Notes: generated by a model from the letters alone, not told the origin. Positions 35,434 through 49,466 are shown, counted from the stretch's first letter. The stretch: DNA of 64,000 nt from Craterostigma plantagineum (GCA_027422505.1 JAPQWV010001576.1:1-64000); one strand, 5' to 3'. Numbers and translations: made by a program.

Positions 35434-38210
35434 TGGTGGACGCCGCAAACGACATTCAACCACCGCCGATGGAAGAGGTGCTAGTAGCCGACTGGACAGA
35501 GGAGGATCAACAAGAGACACGTAATGACGATCAAACTGAACTGGGGAGGTTGAGAGTAGAGGTGTTCAGACGGTTTGAAAAACCGTAACCAAACCGTAAC
35601 CGAACAGTCGTCAACGGTTCGGTTAACCGTGGTCAACGGTTACGGTTCAAACCGTAAACCGAACCGTAAAGTATGAAGGTTCGGTTACGGTTCTTCATTT
35701 TCTTAACCGTAAATCGGCGGTTATAACCGGCGGTTAACAGTCTTTTAAATAATAATTAAATATATAATTTTATTGCTCTATCATAATATCCAACGATAAT
35801 ATATTTACCATATTTAATTTTTATTTTGTCAAATATCATAATATTAACTTTAGAAAACGTAGACGAATATTGAGTGATAAACATGATATTTATAACTAAA
35901 TGCCTACGACGAATGCCCGTCAAAGATTTTCTAATCGAAGAATGAATGTTAATCATAATATTGTTTACTATTTAAAGTGTAATTTATTTTTCAAATGTTG
36001 AAAGTTATTATATAAATTATAACTTGGAATGGAAATTTCTTTTTTTTTTTTATGTGTAAAGACCCCCTTTTTTTCCATTTTATATAAAAAAATCAAATTT
36101 TTTACTATATATTTAAATTATTATAAAAGAAAGAAATTTTAAAAAAGACTAGAAAAAAAACCGTAAACCGGCGGTTCAAAACCGTAATCGTAACCGGCTT
36201 GGCCGGTTCAAAACCGTAACCGTAACCGTGATTACCACGGTTCGGTTAAGGTTAGACGTTTTTATTAACCGTAAACCGGCGGTTCATAACCGTGAACCGT
36301 AACCGTAACCGTATGAACACGTCTAGTTGAGAGCAGAAGTGGAAATGCTAAGAGCGGAGCGAACGCGGAAAACTCGCACGCAATCGCCACCACACGACAG
36401 GAGGCAGAAGAAGAGGAGGCGGAACGGCTACGCCGTAACGAAGAACGTGTTCGAGTCGAGGAGCAAGAAAAGGAGACAGAGGAAAAAACATTGAGGGCGG
36501 AAATCAACGTCCTGCGAGCCGAGAAAAGGAAAGCCCTGGAGGAAAGACAGACCGCGGAATGGGAACGGATGAAGAAGAAATTCAGAGGCTGAAGGAACTG
36601 GCCAATCCGCAAATGCCCCTCCCGGTTAAACGGGGCTCTCCTTCTCGTAGGAGATCCTTCGGGCCCCTTTACCGAATAACTTCAGGTTTCCAGACATGAA
36701 CCGTTACGACGGGTCGGGGCCCCCTGAAGATCACCTGGCCAGTTTCGAGGGAAATGCTGCGTTATACCAATTAGGAGACGCCATCAAATGCCGAGTGTTC
36801 GCTACCACCTTCGCGAAGGGAGCCCAACAATGGTTCACCATGCTGCCCGCAGGAGAGATTCATAGCTTCGAGGACTTCACTCGGGCCTTTTTAAGACAAT
36901 TCTCGAGCAGCCGCAGGAGACCTTTCTCAGCGGTGAACTTGCTGAACATGAAGCAGGGAGATCAAGAGAGCCTTCGAGACTACCTAAAGCGATTCAATCG
37001 GACTATGATGGAAGTCCCGACTGCAACTCCAGACCTGTTGATCGGAGCCTTCCACAACGGGTTAAAAGAAGGAGACCTCTACCGTCGTTGGTGAAAAAGT
37101 ATCCAACCACTGTGGAAGACCTGATAGTCAGGGTGGAAAAGTACGTAAGGGTGGAAGAAGCGCACAACTTCAAAAAAGGGGATAAGAAGAGAGCGATTGG
37201 GACAGTGGAGGTCACGCGAGAACTGGCCCGTCCACTCGAACCAAAGGAAGAAAATTCCCGAGGGGAGGTTCAAGGAAAACCCCGACCGAGTGATGTTCAG
37301 TGGAGGATGAGTAAAGCCCGGGCATTGGAAATTTGCGAGGAAAGATACTCCATTAGAAGGCCGGCCAGAAGTAAAGAAGGACCCAGGAATCCCGTTTCGA
37401 AATCCTACTGTGAGTTTCATCGGGAGTACGGCCACACAACGGAGGCCTGCTTTCACCTTAACGACGAGCTCGAAAGAATCATCGCAGCCAACCCCGAGGC
37501 CCGAGCCGAGTTGGTGGTGGGCGGAGAAGCGAGCGCCCCGCGAAAATACTTTAGAAGAGAATATGAACAGAGACCCTGGAAGAATCAAGCATATGCAAAT
37601 GATAGACCGCGGGGCAGGTTTCATGTTTCTCCCGAGCGGAGGCCATTCGATCAACGGCCAGGGGGTAGAACAAATCCAGAACGAAGAAATGACCGACGGA
37701 CCTCGGAACGCCCCCGAGAGCCTGCCGGGGCACCTTTACCCCCACGCAGGATCAATATGATATCTGGAGGACCCGCAATCGGGGATTCAAACAGAGCTAG
37801 AAAATCAGAGGTAAGGAAACTCGAAAGTCTGGGAGTGACATCAATACAAAGGCGGTCGGGACCTACCATTTCCTTTGGGCCCGAGGACTTTCATGGAGGA
37901 GACGACGCGCATGAGGACGCCTTAGTCATTCGGGCCAAAATAGCAAATCATGACGTAGGTCGAGTCTTTGTCGACAATGGGAGCTCAGTGAACATTATTT
38001 TCAAAAGAAACTATAGACCAGATGGAATTGGGAAAGTATCGGATGGACCCGGTGGAAACGGCATTATTTGGGTTCACAGGTCATGCTATCGAAGCAATAG
38101 GACTGATCCAACTACCTTTGACCCTGGGCTCGGGGAAATTGAAGAAGACCCGAATTGCCCCTTTCCTAGTTGTCGACATGTCTTCCTCTTATAATGCCAT
38201 ACTGGGGGCG
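35434..38210 (+). CDS. Gag and protease region of Tat element (interrupted)
   Basis: An ATG at 35434 opens a leader (MVDAANDIQPPPMEEV) that is cut by a hAT MITE at 35557-36325 and continues as a Lys/Arg/Glu-rich coiled-coil stretch to about 36590. The retrotransposon Gag domain lies at 36696-37094 (DHLASFEGNAALY, AKGAQQWF, LRDYLKRFNRT). A basic, Arg/Pro-rich nucleocapsid-like region follows to about 37800, with a C-x5-H-like SYCEFHREYGHTTEAC near 37405. The aspartic protease begins near 37960 with VFVDNGSSVNIIF, where the usual DT/DS-G is DNGSS. The frame changes near 37085 and 38000. Gag forms the particle; the protease cleaves the polyprotein. Confidence 0.85.
35557..36325. mobile_element. 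hAT-like MITE nested in Gag leader
   Basis: 769 bp, with ends TAGAGGTGTTCA and TGAACACGTCTA (11 of 12 inverted matches). It is flanked by perfect 8-bp duplications GTTGAGAG at 35549-35556 and 36326-36333. Both arms are arrays of CCGTAACCG / CGGTTACGG motifs around an A+T-rich core. It has no coding capacity. It is younger than the retrotransposon insertion, or travelled with the element. Confidence 0.92.
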
Positions 38211-41200
38211 TCCAACACTTAGTTCTTTCGCGGCAATCGCCTCAGCTCTACATCAGAAAATGAAGTTTCCAGTGGGAGACCGAGTTGGAGAAGTGCTAGG
38301 GGATCGGAAGATAGCGCGTAAATGCTATGTGGAAGAAGTAAGGATCGAGTTGAAGTCATTGAAAGCGGCCGAGAAGGCCATCCTAGAAGCCGAGGAGCCC
38401 TCTACTCTATACATGCCCTTCAAGAAGTAGGAACCGAGGGCGAAATGGAGGAAGTTGTGATCAGACCCCCATCGGGAACGGTCAAGATTGCCCGAGACCT
38501 GCTCCCCGAGCTGAGGGCTGACCTCATCCGGCAGTTGAAAAAGAATGAAGATGTGTTTGCCTGGTCGGCGAAAGAACTCACCGTCATACCAAGGAATATA
38601 ATGGAGCACAGACTGAATATATCCCCCGTGGTCAGACCGGTCTTCCAGAAAAAGAGACATCTCGGAGCGCAAAAGGATGCGATAATTAAGGAACAAGTTG
38701 GAGACCTCTTGAAGGCAGGGTATATTCGGGAAATACAGTTCCCGACCTGGCTATCAAACGTGGTGCTGGTTCCTAAGTCGGCAGGGAAATGGCGCATGTG
38801 CGTTGACTTCCGAGACCTGAATAAAGCATGCCCGAAGGATTGCTATCCCTTGCCGCGCATCGACCAGTTGGTGGATTCCACAGCCGGGCACGAGCTTTAT
38901 GCTTCTTAGATGCCTTCCAAGGCTATCATCAGATTGGATTAGCCGAGGAAGACCAACCTAAAGTCAGTTTTGTCACTTCAGAAGGGACCTTTTGCTACGT
39001 AGTCATGCCATTCGGGCTGAAAAACGCAGGAGCCACTTATCAAAGGCTAATGGATCGGGTTTTCGAGGCACAGATTGGACGAAACGTAGAAGTTTATGTG
39101 GACGATATCCTGATCAAGTCTAGAACAGCAGATAGCTTCTCCGGGGACCTCCGCGAGACTTTCTCTACGGCTCGAAGGTACGGCTTGAAGTTAAACCCTG
39201 CCAAATGCACATTCGGGGTGCGCTCGGGGAAATTTCTAGGGTACATGGTCACCCGATCGGGCATCGAGGCCAACCCCGACAAGATAAAAGCCATCACAGA
39301 CATGGCCTCCCCGAAAAATCTCAACGAGGTCCAGAGGTTGACAGGGAGGGTCACGGCCCTATCCCGGTTTATTTCCAGGTCAGCAGAAAGAAGTATGCCG
39401 TTCTTCAAAGTATTGAGAAAGGTCAAGAATTTCGAATGGACGCCCGAGTGCGAGAAGGCTTTCCAGGAGTTGAAGGAGTACTTGAGGGAGCTACCAATAT
39501 TAAACAGCCAACACCCGGTGAAGAACTTCTCGTCTCTCTCGACCACCCCCCGAGCCGTCAGCTCTGTGATAGTTCGAGAAGAGGAAAAGGTGCAGAAGCC
39601 AGTCTACTTTGTCAGTCATCTCTTGAAGGGCGCGGAAGTTCGGTACACAGCCCAGGAAAGATTGTTATTGGCCTTGGTGATCACGGCTAGGAGGTTGAGG
39701 CCTTATTTCTTATCCCATCCAATCGTGGTTATGACCAATAGCCCACTAGGGATCATCGTGACCCGTCCAGACATCTCGGAACATCGATCAAATGGGTAAC
39801 CGAGTTAGGGGAATACGACATTCAATTTCGGCCCCGAGTTGCCATCAAAGCTCAGGCCCTGGCCGATTTCCTCGTCGAGATGGCGGAAGAAGAACCAATC
39901 GAGATGTGGAAGATCTATGTGGATGGTTCATCTTGTCAATACGGTAACGGTGTTGGGCTAGTGATCATTTCACCCTGGGGCGAGGAAACTAGCTTGGGGA
40001 TAAGACTAGACTTTCGAGCCTCCAACAACGAGGTCGAATATGAAGCTCTCTTGCTCGGATGAGGACGGCGATAAGGATGGGCGTGACCCGAGTGACTATA
40101 TATTCGGATTCACAGCTGGTAGTTCAACAAACTGGAGGAAATTTCGCAATCAAGGAAGACAGATTGGCAGAATATGCGAAGTCTTTCGAAAAGCTAAAGG
40201 AGAAGTTTGAGGAGGTTAAGGTGGAACTCATCAACAGGAAAGAAAACGAAAAGGCGATAGAATCGCTAAATGGGCCAGTGCATTGAATGTGCCCGAAGGA
40301 GGGGTCAAGGTGGAAAGAGCACCTCAGATCCATCAGATCGAGGAGGCAAAGGAGCCGGGACCGGAGGATTGGCGGCACGACATTTACTGTTATCTCGAGA
40401 GGCAGATCTTGCCCGAGGACAAGGCTCAGGCTAGAGTAACGCAAAAGAGGGCTGGCCGCTTTAACCTCATAGACGGGATCCTCTATAAAAGATCTTATTC
40501 GGGTCCTCTGCTGAGATGCTTGTCAAAGGAGGAGGCCGAGGAGGCCATGGTCGATATCCATGAAGGAAGCTGTGGAAGCCACATTGGAGGAAGAGCCTTG
40601 GCAAGGAAAGCAATGCTGGCCGGTTTCTTTTGGCCCACCATGAGGACAGATTCAATTAAGATAGTACGAAGCTGTCTCAGATGTCAGAAACACGCAAACT
40701 TACAAAGGGCACCGGCGGAGATGATGAAGGCCGTGGTATCAGCCTGCCCGTTCGATCAATGGGGCCTAGACATAGTCGGGCCATTTGAAAGTAATGCCTC
40801 GCAGAAGAAGTTCCTCCTGGTCGCGATTGATTATTTCTCTAAATGGGTAGAGGCCGAGGCCCTGGCGCGGATTACTGAAGCAGCGGTGATCGCTTTCCTA
40901 TGGAAGAATATCTTGTGCCGGTTCGGTGTCCCGAGAAGGTTGATAAGCGATAATGGAAGGCAGTTCAGTGGGCGCAAGCTAAAGGAATGGTGCGAGGGAT
41001 ATGGAATTGAGCAGATATTCACCTCGTGGCCTATCCACAAAGCAACGGCCAGGTAGAATAACCACCGAAAGATCGTCCAGGCGTTGAAGGTGCGGCTCGA
41101 TGGATTGAAAAGGGCCTGGTTTAACGAGCTGCAGAGTGTGCTTTGGTCTTATAGGACCACTCCTCGGGCCGGGACGAAGGAGACTCCTTTTAGCTTGGTG

Positions 41201-41588
41201 TACGGAAGCGAAGCGGTACTTCCCGTGGAGATAGGCCAAGGAAGTGCTCGAGTGGTGGGGTATTCGGACGAGAATGACCAAATCCGAGCCGATGAGTTGG
41301 ACCTGATCGAGGAGGAAGGCAGAAGGCCGCCCTCCGGATGGCAGCCTACCAGAGGAAGATTACCCGAGCCTACAATCGAAAAGTATCCCTAAGAAGGTTT
41401 GAGGAGGGAGAGCTCGTCATGAAGGAAATACAACATAAAGGGGAGCGGGGAAGCTAGACCCCAAATATGAAGGACCGTACAAGGTGATTAAGAAGGCTGG
41501 GGAAGCTGCTTACTACCTGGAAGACTTGGAGGGAAAGAAGCTAGAAAGGCCGCACAACGCTCGGCATTTGAAGAAGTACTACCCCTGA
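38205..41588 (+). CDS. Pol of Tat element: RT, RNase H, archaeal RNase H, integrase
   Basis: Reverse transcriptase spans about 38590-39250 with WRMCVDFRDLNKACPKD, PFGLKNAGATYQRLMD and catalytic YVDD at 39094-39105. The first RNase H (about 39520-39760) is weak, with VYFVSHLLKGAE and YTAQERLLLALV. A second, archaeal-type RNase H at 39880-40280 has IYVDGSS and YSDSQLVVQQ, typical of Tat elements. Integrase starts with an HHCC zinc-binding block at about 40560-40690, then WGLDIVGPF and SDNGRQFSG (two catalytic Asp) and a QVE catalytic Glu near 41055. The C-terminus ends HLKKYYP with TGA at 41586-41588. Several one-base shifts interrupt the frame (near 38910, 39780, 40060, 40285, 41055 and 41390). 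Confidence 0.9.
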
Positions 41589-41726
41589 GATGCCCCCGGA
41601 TCGCACCATATTACCTTAAGTTGCCTATCATATATATGCTTTATATATTTTCTTAGTTAAGGAGTCTCAGTAATGCAGTTTGTTTGTCGTTATTTCCGAA
41701 TATTCATGTTTTTGATGAAGTTATAT

Positions 41727-42365
41727 ATGTCCGAAAGCGAACGAAATTGAAGAAAGTCCTCGGATGAGGCACGATCGCCCGAAAGGGTGAATAAAATCGC
41801 CGAACGAATTGAAGAAAGTCCTTGGATGAGGCACGATCGCCCGAATGGGTGAATAAAATCGCCGAACGAAGTTGAAGAAAAGTCCTCGGATGAGGCACGA
41901 TCGCCCGAATGGGTGAATAAATCGCCGAACGAAATGGAAGAAAAGTCCTCGGATGATGCACGATCGCCCGAAAGGGTGAATAAAATCGCCGAACGAAATT
42001 GAAGAAAAGTCCTCGGATGAGGCACGATCGCCCGAATGGTGAATAAAATCGCCGAACGAAGTTGAAGAAAAGTCCTCGGATGAGGCACGATCGCCCGAAA
42101 GGGTGAATAAAATCGCCGAACGAAATTGAAGAAAAGTCCTCGGATGAGGCCACGATCGCCCGAATGGGTGAATAAATCGCCGAACGAAATTGAAGAAAAG
42201 TCCTCGGATGAGGCACGATCGCCCGAAAGGTGAATAAAATCGCCGAACGAAATTGAAGAAAAGTCCTCGGATGAGGCACGATCGCCCGAATGGGTGAATA
42301 AAATCGCCGAACGAAATTGAAGAAAAGCCCTCGATGAGGCACGATCACCCAGAGGGATGAGGAAA
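41727..42365 (+). repeat. Tandem repeat, about 10 units of 62-65 bp, in Tat element
   Basis: The motif GGCACGATCGCCCGAA recurs near 41770, 41832, 41896, 41959, 42023, 42086, 42151, 42215, 42277 and 42340. Each unit also has AAGTCCTCGGATGA and AAATCGCCGAACGAA. The block starts about 140 bp after the pol stop. Tat/Ogre elements often carry such arrays between pol and the 3' LTR. Confidence 0.95.
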
Positions 42366-42628
42366 ATCGCCAAATGAACATGAGGGAAAGTCCCGGAGTA
42401 GGACTTGACCACTCGGGAGAACAGATAAAGCTCATGAAATAAACGAGGAGTGTGATCACAAAGAATAAAATCGTCAAGAGGAGACGATCATTGGTCGGTG
42501 TTGAGGCAAACTCACACGAGGATATCGCAAGGATACTTAATAATAAAAGTAACAGTGTTGAACACGATACGGAAAAAATACGCAAGAGATAACAAAGAAG
42601 AAAAATAATAATAAAAGTAGAAGGACGT

Positions 42629-45600
42629 CTATCGCCTCATCTCCCGGGCATAGGGCGTCCCACGGTGGCGGATCCTCGAAGAAGGGAGGGTCTCATTACC
42701 ATGAGGGACCCTCCTACGTCCGGACGACGAGATCCCGCCTGCTAGGGAGAAGTTACGGGGTGGAAGGCGAGCCCGAGCATCTCTCCCCGGAACCCCCGAG
42801 AAGATGCCTTGGTTCTCAGCATATGAATCAGCTAACGACTCCTTAAGCTCGGCTATTTGCCGATCCTTCTCGCCCAAGAAAGTGGTTAATCGGGCACAAG
42901 CCTCTTCATAATATTGAAGTAGGGCGCGCTGTTGGGTATAACGCCGAAGTCCCTCGCAAGAAAGTGAATAAGACTGAGGAAGAAAAGTCAGGAAGAGGGT
43001 AAAGAAAGAGGTGAATTAGTCAGCAAAGGTCGGCATCACTGACCCGACTTTCACTTAAAGCCCACCAATCCCAAAAGCTGGAATCCGGGAACTTCGCCAG
43101 ACGCCGCTTCTCGTCGGGCTCCAAGAATTCCTCCATAAATTGACGAGAGGAGGCACCGTCGGCCTCCAAGAGGAAACGAGGGTGGGACGGGATCACCCCA
43201 AGGAAGACGCTCCCTGTGGAAGGGGGCTGCGACGACTTGACCTCCCCGGCGCGGAAAGTCCGCGTCCGCGTTTGAAGGGAAACCTGTTGCCTCCTCCCAT
43301 AGATCCCAAAGGGGGCGGGAGGGGGGCTCTGGGTTGAGATGGCTACTAGGCTGAAGAGGCGCCATTCTGGGAGTCACCAGCAAACTAAACAAGGATATGC
43401 AAAGCTCAGAGGATAAGGGAAAGCAGATGTGTTGCGAGCTTAGAAAGGAAAGGAAGTGTGAAGTACCAAGTGAAATAGGCGAAGCAACCTGGGGAAAGTA
43501 AATTCAATAATACTTAGGGAAAAGGGTAGAACCCAGGTGCACATGTGCCGCTTTTATAAGGGGTAAACCCGGAAAAGTCGGACTGTTAAGGGGCTCGGAT
43601 TTTAGGGAATTTAAAGTTCAAATCTAAACTGAAGAATGCGAGGACTAGGATAGGAGAACCGTTCGGTAACGGCCCATGGAGGACCCGGATAAAGGGGAAT
43701 GTTGAATAGGCGATCGGGCACGGACACGAGGGAGACACGGCCCGATGACGATGGAACAGGCCCGACGAAGTATCGTGGCTAAGGAAATTCGGAGGCCCGT
43801 GATAATTTTGCTTCATAATGTTAGGTAATTCACGAAAAAGAGAAGACGTAAGCGCGCGAGGAGAAGATGCGTGCGAAGAGAACTATTATGATACGCCGAA
43901 GAAAATTACTAAATACGTTGGTACAGAGTCAGGACAAGGAATACATAGACAAAAGGAAAAAGACATATAGTTCATAAAAAGAAAAAGACAAAGGGAAATG
44001 GATTGATCAACGCAAATAGACATTTTTAGGGTGGGGCGGCCGATCCGGCCTGAGTTGAATCCCCGACGCCCGCTTTCGATTTCAGCCACCACTAACCCGA
44101 CCACGGAGGCAATATGCTCTTCCTCTTGTGAGGCAACCTTAGGAGCCTCCCCAGACGTTTCGCTCGGGATAACCTGCTCGGGGCAGGTAAAGGGTCCTCG
44201 GGAGGGAGTTCCGAGATCTTTTCGGGAGGCTCGGAAACGTCCTCATTCTCCTCACTCGAGGGAGTGGAGATCATCTCCTCCAGAGCGACGTTCTCGGAAT
44301 TTCTTCGAGCAATGGGGTCAGGTGGATACCCCCCTGGGGGACACTCGGCAAGAGCCCGATCGACATCTAGCCAGTCGAGCTTCCATTTGTAGCCGATGCC
44401 AGCCACCCGAAGTTGATGAACACATCCCCAGAAGCCGTGCTGGAAGTATTCGACCACTTGCCTCCCGTAGGAAGACCGGGGCAAATAATCCCGAGCGATG
44501 CTCTCTTCCAGTTCGCGGAAGTTGTTCTCCGCCTCCTCCCGAGCCGCTCTCTCTTTGAGCAAGTCCTTCCTCACCTTCTCCGATCCCGTGCGAGCCTCCT
44601 TGGACACCTTCTTCAATTCTTCCTCCTTCCGTTTGAGCTCCTCTTGGAGTCGAGTTACCTCATCCTTCAACTTCGCCTCAGATTGGGTCAGTTCGATGCA
44701 ATCTTCGTGCATAAAGAGCATCCTTTCTAAGGCTTCGGCGGCACAAGCAAAGCCCTAGCATATGAAGGAATGAGACAAATGAGGAAGATAAGAAGAAACA
44801 TGCTGAAGAATGAAGGGAGCTGCGAAGAATAGGGGGCTCATACCTGGCCTAAGTGTTGGGCGAAGAGCGGAAAGAACTCTCGGGGCTGTAGTCCCGACAG
44901 GTGAGAACGGTTGGCCTCAGAGCGGAAACCCCTCATATACTCCACACACTGCGCCCCCCGAGGGCGATGGAAATAGTCAGGCTGTTCGACGGAGTCGGCA
45001 GGAGTGGGAGAGTCTTCACTGGCGCCCGCACTTGCCTGGGAGCTGGCCTTGGTCTTTTTGCCCGAGGGGTTACTAGAGGAAGCAAGGGCCTTCCTTTTGG
45101 AGCCGTCTTAGGTGAACCGAGGAGCTGGCAGGGGCCTTGGCTTTGCCTTTGTTAAGAGCCCGGGTGACTGAGGCTGGGGGAGCCGCCTGGGATGCACCAC
45201 CCTCTTTCATTTCACGGGAAATCTTGAGAAGGTCGGCGAGATCCATGCGCGAGTCTGATAAAAAAAAAACGAAAAAGCTTGTCAGGGACATGAGCCGGAA
45301 AAGACAGAGGGAGGATGAAAAAGTATACCTAAGTCATCTACCACTAAGCCCTTGGAGCAATAGCCAAAGTGGCAAAGAAGATCGTCCTTGACGAGCTCGG
45401 GAGCGCTGAAACTCCGCTCCCCGAGGATCTCTAAGAACCTCTCGACTTCCGAATTAGAAGGGGTAGGGAGAGGAGTAGATATGGATATGGTTTTAGGCCG
45501 AGTACTGGTGGTATCGTTCTCAGGACACCCTTCGGGAGATCGTACATAAAAGAATTTCTTCATCCATCCCTTGTGAGAGGAAGGATTCCCAAGAAGAAAT

Positions 45601-46269
45601 TCCTTAGGGCCGTGGAGGAGAAAAAGAATTTTCCAGGCTCCTTTTGATTTATCTTCAGGAAAGATAGGAGGAGAGGAAGAGACAAGGGAATTTGAAAATG
45701 CTCGATAAGGATGGCTAAGGAGAGCAAGAGGCTGTAAGAATTGGGGGTCAATTGGCTCGGGGAGATCTGGTAATGATTACAAAGTTCGGCTATAAAAGGA
45801 GCGAGAGGGAGGCGAAGACCCACATCTAGTTGGTCTAAGAAGTATGTGCGGAAGCCCTCGGGAGGACCACTGACCACCTCTCGAGGCCCGGGAATTCGAA
45901 CCTCAAAATCAGGACTCAGGCCGGCCCGATCAATGATGACGGGGATGTGAGAAGCTCGAAGAGAGGACACGTTCACTTCATGCCAGGGCAGTTTGGCCTT
46001 TGCGCGAAACCCTTCCATTTGAGAGGTCCAGTCAGATAGAGCTCGAAGATAGGTCTTCTTGCTCGAGTACCCTATACGCTGAGGGGGGCGAAAATATCCA
46101 AGTCAGGGTAATTATTCAGGGCTTCCATGGCGTTGAGAAAGGAAGCAAAAAGTGAAGAAGAAGAAGACGGCGATCTCGTGGGATCTGGGTTTGAAACTGG
46201 GATCAAACGACGGGAGGTTGGAGTCGTAGGGTTGCTCATGAGGGGGGAAAAGCGGAATCCTAAAATCAA
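42629..46269 (-). CDS. Antisense coding region of Tat element (PF04195-like, coiled coil)
   Basis: Read on the minus strand, a start near 46246 gives a Ser/Pro/Thr-rich lead (MSNPTTPTSRRL). The segment at 46018-45560 includes VSGPPEGFRTYFLDQLDVGLRLPLAPF, the style of the 'putative gypsy-type transposon' domain of plant retroelements. It continues through 45563-45282, across an apparent GTATAC..TCAG intron at about 45330-45255, and into 45250-45073 (MDLADLLKISREMKEGG). At 44721-44092 comes a coiled coil (LKDEVTRLQEELKRKEEELKKV). More Arg/Pro-rich segments run to 42629, possibly with another intron. Several frames are joined by shifts, so this is a reconstruction. Tat-group elements are known to carry antisense ORFs of unknown function here. 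Confidence 0.7.
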
Positions 46270-46829
46270 AAACCCTAAAAATAACTAATGGAACGGATGC
46301 AGAAGGAGATGGCGAAAAACATGAAAGGCGAAATCTCAGGAAACGGAAGCGAAAACTAAAGCAGGGACGAACTAAAGTGACGAGTTAAGAAAAGAAGAGA
46401 GGATGACTTACCAGTGACGACGGAGGAGTAGACGATTTACGAGAAGCAGGCGGGGCGCCGATTTGAGGAGGGAAAGTCTGGTGCGCCGAAGTCTTCTTTT
46501 GGAAGAAAATTCTTCTGAGCGAGAGAAAGAGATGAAATGAGAGAGATGAAGATGGAAACCCTAAGAAAAGGGGGAAAGGGCACGAAAAATAAGAAAAAAA
46601 AGGGAAAAGAAGAGGGAGAAGGTGAAGGACGTCGAACCTCTCAGTGAAAGCCACGTGTCGAGATTGATTTGAGGTGATTTGATGGGGCGGCAACTTTCCC
46701 GCTTAAAGAGAAGTGCGACGTGGCGGTACCCGACAAGGTTCTCGAGGAAGACCCCGAGACCTTTCGATCGATTATTTTACCGATAGCTAACGTCCAAATA
46801 CTCGTTGCACTCTTTTTTTGGACTATTTT

Positions 46830-46840
46830 AGGGGGGGACT
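46830..46840 (+). promoter_or_regulatory. Polypurine tract of Tat element
   Basis: AGGGGGGGACT lies 2 bases before the 3' LTR, the position of the plus-strand primer. Confidence 0.85.
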
Positions 46841-46842
46841 AT

Positions 46843-47631
46843 TGTTATCCTCGGGATTCCTCGCTAACGGTAAAATAATGATAACGGTAAGATAGCCCGC
46901 GAATTGGTGATACGAAGGGGGCAGAATCGATGATTTAAACGGGCTTGAGGACAAGCTTGAGAGGTAGGACTAGATGTGTCCTCGGGCGAAGCCCGAGGAA
47001 GCATCACCTGGTGAAGACAGGGAACGATTCTGAGGAAGGGAGGAACGCCCGACAGGACTAGCTCGAGGGAAGTGAAAGTACAATCTCGGTTACGGAACTA
47101 GAAGTCTCTGAAGACGATGAACCCGACTAGCGCCGAAACCCGAAGAAGACCCGATCGGGAGACGATTCCAAGATACTACCCGATCGGGGGGCGGCTCCGA
47201 GATGTTAGAAGATGCCCGATCAGGGCAGTTAAAGGGAAGAGTGGGATGGAAGAACGTGGGATCGTGGAAAACCACGTTGCCTTCGTGAGGCTCGCGAGAA
47301 AGGCGGGTCAGGATGAGAATGGGTCCAGGCAAAGAGGATCTAAGGTTAGTATAAATAGTGACGGTTGGTTCATTATCCAGGTACGCTTTCTAATAACAAA
47401 AATTAACTTGCAAGCCAACACACCTATCCCTCATCCACTTTCTGACTTAAGCATCGGAGGGGATACGCCGGCACCAATCCCGCCCCCTTCTGACGTATTT
47501 TCACGGTTTGAGTGTTAGGTACGACGGAAGTAGCTGACGGGGAACGAGAGATTCGCGCCAAGAAAGTTGTGAAGGAAGAACACTACTCCAAGACGCTGCA
47601 ATCAGGAGGTCGTTTTACGCGGTCCGCATCA
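46843..47631 (+). repeat. 3' LTR of Tat element
   Basis: 789 bp, TGTTATCC...GCATCA, followed by the target duplication GAATC (47632-47636). TATAAATA box at 47350-47357. It is longer than the 5' LTR mainly through one short insertion near 46955. Confidence 0.95.
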
Positions 47632-47775
47632 GAATCCCATCCAAACAAGTTGACTCATCATCAAAAGAGCGAAACAGTCTTTGGGAGAAAAATAGATAAT
47701 AATATAAACAATTTAAAAACTTAATTCCATCGTGGATATTATATTATTTACGCAGAATTGATCTGAGTTGAGGAT

Positions 47776-49360
<1,585 letters not shown>

Positions 49361-49458
49361 GGCAATTTAATCAAAGAAAGCAAACGATCGGCGCAATCAA
49401 ACTTGCGAATTGGACAACGGAGGAAATAATAAAATTTTAAGATTATTGATTGTAGGGC

Positions 49459-49466
49459 TTTATATA
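49459..49466 (-). promoter_or_regulatory. ATG8 TATA box, proximal copy
   Basis: TATATAAA on the minus strand, about 100 bases upstream of the ATG. It lies in copy one of the promoter duplication. Confidence 0.7.

Larger units (their letters stand above)
34627..47631 (+). mobile_element. Tat-lineage Ty3/gypsy LTR retrotransposon, complete (13,005 bp)
   Basis: Two nearly identical LTRs (771 and 789 bp) start TGTTATCCTCGG and end GTCCGCATCA, flanked by the 5-bp duplication GAATC on both sides. Inside are a tRNA-Asp-like primer site, gag, protease, reverse transcriptase, RNase H, a second archaeal-type RNase H, integrase, a tandem-repeat block, an antisense coding region and a polypurine tract. 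The second RNase H and the antisense ORF mark the Tat (Retand/Ogre-like) group. Close LTR identity points to a recent insertion. Reading frames have several one-base shifts. Confidence 0.95.

Noticed and set aside
35557..36325. Interstitial telomere-like CCGTAAC repeats
   Set aside because: The motif is not the plant telomere repeat (TTTAGGG), and it occurs only in the arms of a MITE with clear target duplications.
41727..42365. CRISPR-like array
   Set aside because: Units are contiguous tandem repeats with no variable spacers, inside a plant retrotransposon.
41690..42585. Two long minus-strand open frames (240 and 293 codons)
   Set aside because: They are produced by the 62-65 bp tandem repeats, whose length is near a multiple of three in places; the peptides are repetitive and match nothing.
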